In this document: piece by piece, positions 33,985-42,859 of the stretch
Numbering within the stretch: the stretch's first letter is position 1
Layout: each line of letters opens with the position of its first letter
Origin: a virus
IMG/VR virus record: IMGVR_UViG_3300020186_000001
Location: 1-64,000 of that record
Strand: one strand, 5' to 3'
Length of the DNA: 64,000 nucleotides
The notes under the pieces: generated by a model
What the model saw: the letters and a program-made list of their open reading frames with translations, nothing else
Told to the model about the DNA's origin: nothing
Database searches by the model: none
Made by a program: the position numbers and the translations under genes

Positions 33985-35036
33985 GCAGATACACAGAAGA
34001 TGGTGGAGTTTTAAGCTCAAAGATACCTATTGGAAACAATAGAAGTGAGCATAGGACTTTGTTTGGACTCTACCGTGGTGTCATCAAAAAAGTTGTCTAT
34101 CCTGATGATCCAAAAAGTTCCAACAGAGAACGCATTGAGTACGTTGTTAGAGTCAATGGACAAGACTATCCGAACGCAGTCAATATGCGTGAAGCTGGTG
34201 GAATAAACAACTATCGTGAGCGTGTTCGCAAGCCAGCAGAGAAGGCTTCAACAGGTGAATTTGATAAAGGGACATTCGATGAGAATCTCGATGGAGAGAT
34301 TGTCTACGTCATGTTTCTTGAGGGGTATGGCAATGTTCCAATTATCGTCGGTGGAGATCAGCATCCTAGACAAGCGAAATACAAAAAGTTCAAGAAAGCA
34401 GATGGGCTTTTTGATGAGACTGAGTTTAATGGTGTTAAGTTTCAAGTGGACAAGGACTCAAACTACACCATCAGTCAAGTCGGTCGCAAAAGCAAAGAAG
34501 GAACCACCGAAAACCAGTCTGCCGTCGGGGCATTGATTCGACTCGGTGGCAAGGATGGGGATATACTTCTCAAATCTGCTAAGGTGGGATTATTTCATCT
34601 CGACAAAGACGGCTCTGTGAAAATCATCTCAGCCGATGGCTCCATCATAACATTAAATGCCAAGGATGGAAGTTTGCTAATCGTATCTAAGGATGGGAAC
34701 ACCATCGCAATGGATAGTTCGGCAATCACAATCTCTGAGAAAAAAGGTAAAAGTGTCATTTCAATCAATGACTCTCAAGTCCAGATCACAGCAGACAAGG
34801 CTATCATTCAGTCTAAAGAGGCTACGCTTAACGCTGGTGCGGTGAATCTTGGGACAGGTGCAACTTTCACGGCAGTGATCTATGAGACAATGAAGGCAAT
34901 CTTTGATGCACACATCCATGCAACGGCTGTCGGTCCTTCTGGGCCTCCACTTCCTCCAAACACTATGTCTCTCATGGAGCTTTCGCCCGTCACTTCGGCA
35001 CAGGCTAAGTACATTAAGCTGAGGGGAAATATCTAA
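33981..35036 (+). CDS. Baseplate central spike (gpV/gp5-like)
   Basis: 351 residues. An N-terminal OB-fold-like region (EIVYVMFLEGYGNVPIIVGG) is followed by a repetitive beta-helix (GSIITLNAKDGSLLIVSKDG, NTIAMDSSAITISEKKG, then further rungs). The C-terminal part contains HIHATAVGPSGPP. This is the architecture of trimeric cell-puncturing spikes. No lysozyme domain is inserted, unlike T4 gp5. Coupled to hub and following gene by overlaps. Confidence 0.78.
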   Translation: MSRYTEDGGVLSSKIPIGNNRSEHRTLFGLYRGVIKKVVYPDDPKSSNRERIEYVVRVNGQDYPNAVNMREAGGINNYRERVRKPAEKASTGEFDKGTFDENLDGEIVYVMFLEGYGNVPIIVGGDQHPRQAKYKKFKKADGLFDETEFNGVKFQVDKDSNYTISQVGRKSKEGTTENQSAVGALIRLGGKDGDILLKSAKVGLFHLDKDGSVKIISADGSIITLNAKDGSLLIVSKDGNTIAMDSSAITISEKKGKSVISINDSQVQITADKAIIQSKEATLNAGAVNLGTGATFTAVIYETMKAIFDAHIHATAVGPSGPPLPPNTMSLMELSPVTSAQAKYIKLRGNI

Positions 35037-35593
35037 TGGCGATGGACTCTGTATCAATTTGGAAAGCACAGTGGGATTTACTTCCGCTCGATCCAACTGG
35101 TTCGGCGTATCCAATCAATGTCGCCAATTTCTGTGGAGACCGCGTTGATGGCAAGATGACGGTGGCCACTCCAGTTGTGGGATCAACCAGTTTTACATTC
35201 AATAGGGCGGTCATGGCTGCCCAGATCGCTGGCTTGGTGCCATCGGTCACACCACTCGCAGGTGCAATAAAGATTGCAGACGCATGGCAATTGGCAGTCC
35301 TTGCATCGGTCTTCGTGGTCAATCCTGGAACTTTCATTGGATCAGCGGCACTCCCGACGACATGGAGTGTTATCTTTACAGCCTTGCCAATCACTGCGGC
35401 TGGGTACGTCTCTCTCATTGCAGGACTGATTGCTGCTCCCCTTGCTGGCGATCCTGGACAGAGTTCTTTCCCAGAAGAACTTCAAAAAGCGTTTAGTCTT
35501 TTGACCTACACTGTCACTGGGCTTGATAGTCAGCTACCTCCTCCGGCTGGTCCTGGTCCTCAAAGTCTTATCTACGTCACATCGGTGGTTTGA
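35036..35593 (+). CDS. Baseplate-region hypothetical protein
   Basis: 185 residues; ATG overlaps the spike stop (TAATG). The centre is strongly hydrophobic and Ala-rich (MAAQIAGLVPS, WSVIFTALPITAAGYVSLIAGLIAAPLAGDPG), suggesting one or two membrane-compatible helices, and it ends in a Pro-rich tail. A protein delivered at the spike that inserts in a membrane during ejection is possible. No family recognised. Confidence 0.55.
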   Translation: MAMDSVSIWKAQWDLLPLDPTGSAYPINVANFCGDRVDGKMTVATPVVGSTSFTFNRAVMAAQIAGLVPSVTPLAGAIKIADAWQLAVLASVFVVNPGTFIGSAALPTTWSVIFTALPITAAGYVSLIAGLIAAPLAGDPGQSSFPEELQKAFSLLTYTVTGLDSQLPPPAGPGPQSLIYVTSVV

Positions 35594-36052
35594 ATGGCAA
35601 CACTGGTCACTACATTCAAAGGTGTTGAAGATAGCAGTGGAAGCTTGTTCTTTCAGTTTCCTGTTCGTGTCCCAATTCCAGGATTACCTTCAATTCCATT
35701 TCCTCCTCCGCTTGGTTTTACATTTCCATCGCTCCCGACACTCCCTTCATTACCGGCACTGGGTTTTGATTTTGCAGTCAATCTGCCAACGCTACCAACG
35801 CTTGCACTCCCTTCGATACCATTTCCTCCTCCATTGGGTTTCACGATTCCATCGTTGCCAACGATTCCGGCATTGCCAACATTTGACTTTGATTTCGCAG
35901 TAAAGCTCCCAACACTTCCGACACTCTCATTGCCTTCGATCCCGTTTCCTCCTCCTCTCTCACTAAGTCTGCCGACACTGCCAGCATTGCCTGGCCTTCC
36001 CAGCTTCTCCATGCCTGGCGTCACTGTGACGATAAGTACGTCAATCGAGTAA
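35594..36052 (+). CDS. Proline-rich 41-residue-repeat protein
   Basis: 152 residues starting right after the previous stop. After about 30 residues it consists of three copies of a 41-residue unit beginning LPSIPFPPPL and containing LPTLP, LPALP and GFDFAV. The composition is almost entirely Leu, Pro, Phe, Ser and Thr, with very few charges. Such a sequence probably adopts extended polyproline or regular beta structure rather than a globular fold. Between spike and hub genes, it may be a spike-tip or membrane-contact component. I know no close counterpart. Confidence 0.6.
   Translation: MATLVTTFKGVEDSSGSLFFQFPVRVPIPGLPSIPFPPPLGFTFPSLPTLPSLPALGFDFAVNLPTLPTLALPSIPFPPPLGFTIPSLPTIPALPTFDFDFAVKLPTLPTLSLPSIPFPPPLSLSLPTLPALPGLPSFSMPGVTVTISTSIE
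35684..36010 (+). repeat. 123-base tandem repeat, three copies (last partial)
   Basis: Units begin at 35684, 35807 and 35930, exactly 123 bases apart. Amino-acid identity between units one and two is very high while synonymous positions differ, so the repeat is old and kept by protein-level selection. Confidence 0.8.
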
Positions 36053-36067
36053 TCCGATAGGGGCTTT

Positions 36068-37918
36068 ATGGCTTTTGGAAATATATTAAATGATGTCAAG
36101 GGCGTACTCGCCACTGTAAACAGTCTTTTTGGAGGCAGTAGCTCCCCATATCCTGATCAAATAAACGGGGTGGGAATAGACCAAATATCCAATCAGCCTG
36201 CCTACAACGACAAGAACTGGAAAGCCTCCCGTGGTTATGCCTTCAGCGTCGTTGAGGTCGATCCAAAGTCCAACGCGATCATTGGCATCAACGATGGCAA
36301 CACTGATGCTTTGAACTGGGATGAGTTCCGTCTCCAGATCAACCCACAAGAATTGTCTCAAGATGAAGTCTTCGCAATCGAAGTTACACCAACCCTTCGC
36401 GGCGTGTTGGTTGAGCATCAAGGTGTTCTGATTAAGGATATCAGTATCTCTGGAACGACTGGTGTCTCTCCAATGAGAAGAGACGGTGGAGCGTTCTCTG
36501 ATACTGGAAACCCAATCTTTCAAGTCGGCCACTCTGGTTACAAGGAATTCCATGAATTAAGAACTTATTTCAGAGCGTATGCAGAAGCTAAAAGAACTGA
36601 AGACCGCTCTGAGAGCGAGCTTCGCATGGTGTTTAAGAATTTCAAGGATAACGAATATCTTTTTGTTGAGCCTCAGAAGTTCACCATGAAGCGTTCGGCT
36701 GACAAGCCGTTTCACTATGATTATTCGATTTCTCTCAAGGGCATTGGCGTTGCGTCTGGGATTAAGCCTCCTCAGTTGGACTTCTTTGAAAAGATCAATG
36801 CAGTCCTAGAAGACATCCAAGACTACTTGGACGCGGCTGTGAAGATCATCAGAGCGTCTTCCGGCATCCTCCTTCGCTTCCAAAGAGACATCAACAGCAC
36901 ACTGCTTGGGCCTCTCTTGGCTTTGAGGCAGGCTATTGCAGCAATCAAGGGCGGCAGGGCCTTGTATTTGACTCAGCTTGGTATCACAAGAAAGATTATT
37001 GATGATTTATTAAGCAAAACAAATGACATCCGAAATAACTTCAGTGATGGCATTGGACGCAGCATGTCTCTTTACAACGAATACTCTGGAAGGACTCCCA
37101 CTATTGTGGGATCTCCTGGTAGAATCTCGACGTATCAAGAGATCCAGATCATAAACGCTTTGAACAAGGTTGAGAAAGCTCTTCTTTTAACGGCATCTCA
37201 GCAATCAAAGCTCTTTGAGCAGAACATTTTTGATCGCAACCGCACAGTGGTCGATCAGTTCAACGGCAAGTTCGCTCTTAAGAATCCAAGCTCCGTGAGA
37301 CAGGTGACTATCAAGGGTTCTGACGATATCCATACGATTGCTTCTCGCGAACTAAGAAATCCAGATCGTTTCAGAGATCTCGTGATTCTCAACAACTTAA
37401 AACCACCATATATCTCGACGACTCCTGGTGAGGGTGTTTTGTCTCCTGGCGATCCTATTTTGATACCTCAAAACACTCCAAGTCAGGGCAGCACTGGGAC
37501 TCAGAAAAACAAACAATACAATATAACGACAGGGATGACTGAGGCTCAAAAGAACCTTGGCGTTGATCTGAGACTCAATGAGGACGGTGATTTAGTTATT
37601 TCAAACACTAAAGATTTGGATTTAGTGGCTGGAATGGATAACATGTCTCAAACGCTCTCACTCAGATTGTCATTGGAGAAGGGTTCTCTCAAACGTCATA
37701 CGTTTGTAGGAACAAGTCTAGTCACAGGTCGGAAGGTTTCAGCTCAAGGTCTCAGTGATTTGAGACAGCAGATTGTAACCTCTCTTACTACTGATTCGCG
37801 TGTTCTGTCGATTCCATTCATTGAGTTAATTCAAGATGGTGGGACGACAAAAATTAATATGGTTATAGCATTAAGAAATGTTGAGCAACCAGTTCCACTT
37901 TCGCTTGCAATAGGTTAG
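36068..37918 (+). CDS. Baseplate protein with LysM and gp25/gpW-like domains
   Basis: 616 residues. The N-terminal half has no recognised domain. Residues around 410-465 form a LysM-like module (VTIKGSDDIHTIASRELRNPDRFRDLVILNNL, then DPILIP), as in T4 gp53-type proteins that clamp the baseplate. The last 130 residues read GVDLRLNEDGDLVISNTKDLDLVAGMDNMSQTLSLRL, matching gp25/gpW-like wedge proteins that initiate sheath polymerisation. A fusion of these two functions is common in simpler contractile systems. Confidence 0.75.
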   Translation: MAFGNILNDVKGVLATVNSLFGGSSSPYPDQINGVGIDQISNQPAYNDKNWKASRGYAFSVVEVDPKSNAIIGINDGNTDALNWDEFRLQINPQELSQDEVFAIEVTPTLRGVLVEHQGVLIKDISISGTTGVSPMRRDGGAFSDTGNPIFQVGHSGYKEFHELRTYFRAYAEAKRTEDRSESELRMVFKNFKDNEYLFVEPQKFTMKRSADKPFHYDYSISLKGIGVASGIKPPQLDFFEKINAVLEDIQDYLDAAVKIIRASSGILLRFQRDINSTLLGPLLALRQAIAAIKGGRALYLTQLGITRKIIDDLLSKTNDIRNNFSDGIGRSMSLYNEYSGRTPTIVGSPGRISTYQEIQIINALNKVEKALLLTASQQSKLFEQNIFDRNRTVVDQFNGKFALKNPSSVRQVTIKGSDDIHTIASRELRNPDRFRDLVILNNLKPPYISTTPGEGVLSPGDPILIPQNTPSQGSTGTQKNKQYNITTGMTEAQKNLGVDLRLNEDGDLVISNTKDLDLVAGMDNMSQTLSLRLSLEKGSLKRHTFVGTSLVTGRKVSAQGLSDLRQQIVTSLTTDSRVLSIPFIELIQDGGTTKINMVIALRNVEQPVPLSLAIG

Positions 37919-37928
37919 GAGTCCGAGG

Positions 37929-40900
37929 ATGGCATTTGAGCCTAGAGTTTATCCAGAGATCATCGGAGAGATGATCAGCCGTCTTATTTCTACAACTCCG
38001 TTGACAGACATTAACTTCGGATCTGTTTTCACAACGATGCTTGAAGCTGCCGCTCAAGAAGATGATGAGCAGTATTTTCAGATGTTGGAGATCATTCGCG
38101 GCTACTCACTTGACACAACCACTGGATCGGATCTTGATGACAGGGCTTTCGAATATGGTTTAACCAGGAATGCCGCACAATTTGCGAGCACGACTGTCAC
38201 TCTTGGCGATAGTTCGATAACAAAGATTTCAACAGGGGTTTACTCAGGTCTCTCAGGTGCGGTCGCAGGAAGCGTTAAAATCAACGGTGATTCGGCTGCG
38301 AGCTTCCCTGTGTCTGGAAGCATCATTGTTGGCAGGAACACTCCCAATGTAGAGACAGTCCTTTACTCTTCGATCACTGATAATGGTAACTACGTCACAT
38401 TCAATCTTTCATCATCTCTTGCCAACGATCACGGGACAGATGAAACGATCATTTATTCTCAGGGTGGCAATAGAACCATTGGTATTGGGGTGACTGTAAT
38501 CGTTCCAGCGTCAGATCTAAGTCCTCTGATAAGCTTTAGCCTCAGCACTGCTGCAATCATCTTGGATGGTGAATCAGAGATCACTGGTATTGTAGCTGTG
38601 GCGACTGTTGCTGGAAGCTCTGCGAATGTCCCAGTTGGATCTATTTCACAGTTCTCTTCGCTCCCATTCTCTACTGCGACTGTTACAAACCCTCAAAGGG
38701 TTACAAATGGCAAGGACATTGAAACGGATCAAGAGCTTCGAGATCGGATCAAGTCTCACATCCAAAGTCTTTCTCGTGGAACTGGCAAATCCATTATCAC
38801 TGGTATTACTGGCATCACTTCTGATTCAGAGAATAAGCGGGTTGTGTCGGCATCCCTCATCGAGCCAACAGTCCCAGCAGATGTTGTAAAACTGTTCATT
38901 GATGATGGCACTGGCTTTATTCCAAGCCTTGCCCATGTCGGATACGAGGAAATCGTATCTTCTGCAACAGGTGGAGAGAAGTACCTCAAGACTACGAACT
39001 TCCCACTAGTCAAAGCCTTCGTTGAAACTCAAAGCGAAGAGCCTTTCAATATTGTTCTTAATGACACAATATTCGTTGAAGTCGGTGGCAAAGTCGAAAC
39101 AATCACCTTCGCTCTTGGTGATTTTGTCACATCCGGTCAAGTGAAGGCTCAAGAGGTCTTAAAGAAGATCAACGTCTCGGCTGCTGCCTTTGAGGCTCGC
39201 GTCTCTTCTGGTGGATCTAAAGTCAGAATCTTCTCAAGATCAAATACTGATGAGCAGATCAGAGTGACAGGTGGAACGGCCAACGCTGCTCTAGCTTTTC
39301 CTACAGACACAAAGCACACCGCACGTCTCTACCTTGAGAGAAGCAATGCCCTAAGCCTTCTTAGCAAGGACGGAACAACGGCAAGCATCGAGTCTGGAAC
39401 CGCTGAGGGGTATGATTTCTCTGCGATAGATCATGATCTTTGCCTTGTTCTTGATGGCAGAGTTATGAATCCTCTTTATGCGTTCTTTATAGCTTCTGAT
39501 TTTGCGAACCCAGCTTCAGCGACAGCCACAGAGGTTTCTGATATTATCAATACTCAGGTGGGTGGATTATTCGCTGCAACGAGTTCTAACGATACTCGTG
39601 TAACGCTGGTCTCAAATATCAAGAGATCTTCAAGTTCTAAGATCAGGATTATTGAGAACTTCGATAGTGCTTTTAGATTCAATGGTGCCTACTCAGACAT
39701 CACGGCAAATGTGAAATCCTCGTCAACGGACTCCCAGGTATTCGTCTCAAATGGAGATACTCTCTACTTAGGACATCTTGATGTTCCATTCCAAACGATT
39801 TATTTCAATCCTGCGATTCCAGCGTCGGCTCAAATGGTCTACACGGCGGAGTTCTATGATGGAGTCGTCTGGCAGACGTTTGATCCTTATGATGGCACCT
39901 TGGGGTTCACTCAGGCGGGTCATTTACAATTTAGAATTCCCCACACTTGGCAAAAGACGCTGGTAAACGGTGTGACTGCTTATTGGGTTAGGTTGACTAG
40001 AAATGATGCTGGACTAGTGACTCCTCCAACAGAGAGTCGCATCAGGATTTGTTCTGCAAACGAGATTCTTGAATTCTCTGAGACAGAGATTCTTGGATCA
40101 AACAAAGACTACACACTGAATAGATTTGTTGGGCAAATTGAACTTGAGACTCCACTTCAAGCCACTGATCGTCTGACAATGGGATCGTATGATACGAGAG
40201 CTTCAGTGGTCTCCACTGGTGGGACTTTCAACCTATCCGGTGGCGAGGCACTCTCGGTTATTGTCGATGGTGTTTCAATCAACGTGATATTCCAGGTTGG
40301 TGATTTCGCAGTTGGTGGTGCTGCCACTGTCACAGAAGTTATCACAAGAATCAATACATCGCTTCCTGGTGCAACGGCTGTCGCAGTTGACTCTGGCACC
40401 AAGGTTAAGCTGTATGTGAATAAAATGGATGGGACTCTCCAAGTCGCTGGTGGAACTGCGAATGTCGCATTGATCTTTAATACTGATCTGCATACATCCT
40501 TGACTTCGCACGTTCCCTCTTTAGAATCCGCGACTGCTGAACCGTATGTCTTCAATCCAGGCAACACGGTCATCGTCGTTATAGACGGCAACGCTGCGAA
40601 TAACTTCACGCTACCATGTGGCAAGACTGGAACTCTGACCGGAGTCACATCTCCATCTTTAGTCGCAGACATTGGATTGATCAGCATATTCCCGAATTCA
40701 ACTGATCTACCTACATTTGATTTTCTTTTGACATCAAGATATGAACGAACGATCCAGGACATTCAATACATCAGCGATAACGTGAACAGGGCTTTTGTTT
40801 CTATCGAATATCTGACTGGCGGAACGGCTGGCCTTGAGATCGTAACGGTCACTGGAGCGGTGATCCAAATCGTTATTCAAAGTGGTGTATCGACTGCAAC

Positions 40901-41714
40901 ACAGATCAAAACAGCGTTCGATCTTGTCTCTGCGGCAACAGCACTCGCTTCTGCGACGATCACTGGAGTCGGTGGCAACGCTCAAACTGCGGTTGCGGCT
41001 ACGCTGTTGGCATCACCGCGTCGTGCTATCACGGCATACGCTCCACTGTCTGGAGGCTTGACTCTCGCGTCCTCTCTTCCATTCACACCTCTTTTGACAG
41101 ACACATACGAAATTAGTCCAACAAACGCAGATCAGGTCGTTCAAATTTGGAACAACAAGCAGATCACTTTAATATCCACTAAGGCAGATGTTCAGACATC
41201 AAGCGGCGGATTAAAAGTTCAGATAGCTTCCAAGGTCGCCGGAGAGGGTGCATCTGTGCAGGTGACAGGTGGAACTGGCAACGCGGCCCTTGCCTTCTCC
41301 GTGATCGCTGTGATTGGCGTAGACGGATACCGACACTTCACAGGTCTGGCTCAATTGACTCAGTGGAGTGTTGACGGACGTGATGACGATCAGGAGAACT
41401 ACCCTGGAATCAGGGCGGCTGGTGTCCAAGTTGAAGTAGCAGAGCCGGTCAAAGTCCCTGTGACAATCTCATTGACAATAACGACTCGCGAAGGTGTGTC
41501 GCTTTCTTCAATAACAAACGACTTGAAATCGGCAGTCTCCTCCTACGTCAATAACTTGAATGTAGGTGCTGACGTGATTCTTTCCGATATCATTGTTGCG
41601 GTTAAGGGTGTTTCAGGTGTGTTCGATGCAAAGATAACTTTGCCAATTGCGAATATCGCGATAGCCGACTCAGAATTGGCTCGCATCAACGAGAGTGACA
41701 TCATCATTGGGTGA
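37929..41714 (+). CDS. Baseplate J-like wedge protein, enlarged
   Basis: 1261 residues, much longer than typical P2 gpJ (about 300). The N-terminus (TPLTDINFGSVFTTMLEAAAQED, DLDDRAFEYGL) and the region with DIETDQELRDRIKSHIQSLSRGT are diagnostic for the Baseplate_J family. The C-terminal EVAEPVKVPVTISLTITTREGV...NLNVGADVILSDIIVAV completes the core. The extra length comes from at least three related inserted beta domains ending GGTANAALAF, GGTANVALIF and GGTGNAALAF. J proteins link wedges to form the baseplate ring. Confidence 0.85.
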   Translation: MAFEPRVYPEIIGEMISRLISTTPLTDINFGSVFTTMLEAAAQEDDEQYFQMLEIIRGYSLDTTTGSDLDDRAFEYGLTRNAAQFASTTVTLGDSSITKISTGVYSGLSGAVAGSVKINGDSAASFPVSGSIIVGRNTPNVETVLYSSITDNGNYVTFNLSSSLANDHGTDETIIYSQGGNRTIGIGVTVIVPASDLSPLISFSLSTAAIILDGESEITGIVAVATVAGSSANVPVGSISQFSSLPFSTATVTNPQRVTNGKDIETDQELRDRIKSHIQSLSRGTGKSIITGITGITSDSENKRVVSASLIEPTVPADVVKLFIDDGTGFIPSLAHVGYEEIVSSATGGEKYLKTTNFPLVKAFVETQSEEPFNIVLNDTIFVEVGGKVETITFALGDFVTSGQVKAQEVLKKINVSAAAFEARVSSGGSKVRIFSRSNTDEQIRVTGGTANAALAFPTDTKHTARLYLERSNALSLLSKDGTTASIESGTAEGYDFSAIDHDLCLVLDGRVMNPLYAFFIASDFANPASATATEVSDIINTQVGGLFAATSSNDTRVTLVSNIKRSSSSKIRIIENFDSAFRFNGAYSDITANVKSSSTDSQVFVSNGDTLYLGHLDVPFQTIYFNPAIPASAQMVYTAEFYDGVVWQTFDPYDGTLGFTQAGHLQFRIPHTWQKTLVNGVTAYWVRLTRNDAGLVTPPTESRIRICSANEILEFSETEILGSNKDYTLNRFVGQIELETPLQATDRLTMGSYDTRASVVSTGGTFNLSGGEALSVIVDGVSINVIFQVGDFAVGGAATVTEVITRINTSLPGATAVAVDSGTKVKLYVNKMDGTLQVAGGTANVALIFNTDLHTSLTSHVPSLESATAEPYVFNPGNTVIVVIDGNAANNFTLPCGKTGTLTGVTSPSLVADIGLISIFPNSTDLPTFDFLLTSRYERTIQDIQYISDNVNRAFVSIEYLTGGTAGLEIVTVTGAVIQIVIQSGVSTATQIKTAFDLVSAATALASATITGVGGNAQTAVAATLLASPRRAITAYAPLSGGLTLASSLPFTPLLTDTYEISPTNADQVVQIWNNKQITLISTKADVQTSSGGLKVQIASKVAGEGASVQVTGGTGNAALAFSVIAVIGVDGYRHFTGLAQLTQWSVDGRDDDQENYPGIRAAGVQVEVAEPVKVPVTISLTITTREGVSLSSITNDLKSAVSSYVNNLNVGADVILSDIIVAVKGVSGVFDAKITLPIANIAIADSELARINESDIIIG

Positions 41715-41717
41715 TAA

Positions 41718-42836
41718 ATGAGCAAGTTAGAGAAAATGTCGCGATTTCTTCCTGGGCTTTATCGTCCAACGATAAACCCGTATGTGAAGGGGTTGCTGTA
41801 TTCTTGGGCTGAAGAAGATGACCTTGTTGCAGAACAGGTCCAAGAGGCGAAGCATCAGATCTATGTGAAGTACGCTGAGAAGGGCTATTTGGACTCTCTT
41901 GGATCAAATGTAGGTGTGTTTCGACCACCGGCAGTGAACCTGAGCGATGATCAATTTCGAGCCTTAATTCCGGCACTGAGCTTTGATCCAAAGCAGGTCA
42001 GACCTACGATCATCAAAGTCCTTGAGGCTTTCTTTGGTGCGAACAATCCTCGCGTCAAAATCATTGAGGTCAATCCCAACCAGATCATTATCCAAATCCC
42101 AAGTTCTGTTCCAGCCTTAAGGCGTTCTCTTAGGGGTTCTGGCCATCTTAGCAACAACGCTGGAACGATTACAGCGGTAGACAATATCCTGAAACGTGTG
42201 ACCATCACGGCCTACGGTGCAAAATCGTTCATTACAGATGAACTTAGAAACGCAGATTTCGCTCAGGGGCTGTATTCTATCCCGATACTATCCAGCTCGG
42301 CTGGCAATAGCGGGGTGATCGTCCAACTGCCAGCGTCCTATAACCTGTCGTCTCTCGTAGTCGGTCAAGCCTTTACTACGACCAATCTCCCTGGCCTTCA
42401 GGGAAGTTTTATTCCAGACAAGACGAAAGCATTCAGTGTGACGCGGTTTCGCGGTACAATAGGACAAAACATAAGTGCTGGGAGTATTTACCCAAATCTT
42501 CTCATGACAGACGCTTCTGGAATACCGGATGCACCTGGAAGGCTGACTTTCAACTTTGGAAGAAATAATGAGGAAGCGGATATCAAATACTTCGGCAGAC
42601 CAAATAACACCTCTCTTTTGATTGATCCGGCCTATGTGTTTCAGAAGGATCATTCGATAGGGGAACTGGTCAATGTAATAGTTAAGCCATACAATCAGCC
42701 TAGAATTAATGGCCAAGATTTATCTGTTTATTTAGTTGGAGTAACAGCCGCAAGGGTTTTAGCACAAGACATCGTAAAATCCGTAGTTGCGTCTGGAGTT
42801 GTAATTAGTTGGAGAGTGGTCGATCCGGTGTGTTGA
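41718..42836 (+). CDS. Baseplate wedge protein (gpI-like)
   Basis: 372 residues, starting just after baseplate J. The N-terminus (RFLPGLYRPTINPYVKGLLYSWAEEDD, KHQIYVKYAEKGYLDSLGSNVGV, FRALIPALSFDPKQVRPTI) fits the tail-protein I/gp7-like wedges that follow J in P2- and Mu-type clusters. The C-terminal half is beta-rich and may bind the fibre encoded next. Confidence 0.68.
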   Translation: MSKLEKMSRFLPGLYRPTINPYVKGLLYSWAEEDDLVAEQVQEAKHQIYVKYAEKGYLDSLGSNVGVFRPPAVNLSDDQFRALIPALSFDPKQVRPTIIKVLEAFFGANNPRVKIIEVNPNQIIIQIPSSVPALRRSLRGSGHLSNNAGTITAVDNILKRVTITAYGAKSFITDELRNADFAQGLYSIPILSSSAGNSGVIVQLPASYNLSSLVVGQAFTTTNLPGLQGSFIPDKTKAFSVTRFRGTIGQNISAGSIYPNLLMTDASGIPDAPGRLTFNFGRNNEEADIKYFGRPNNTSLLIDPAYVFQKDHSIGELVNVIVKPYNQPRINGQDLSVYLVGVTAARVLAQDIVKSVVASGVVISWRVVDPVC

Positions 42837-42859
42837 TCACTGTTAGATGAGGTGTAGCT

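Noticed and set aside
35653-36114. - strand open frame opposite the Pro-rich repeat gene
   Set aside because: Repetitive Gly/Asn/Val complement of the LP repeats, without start signals.
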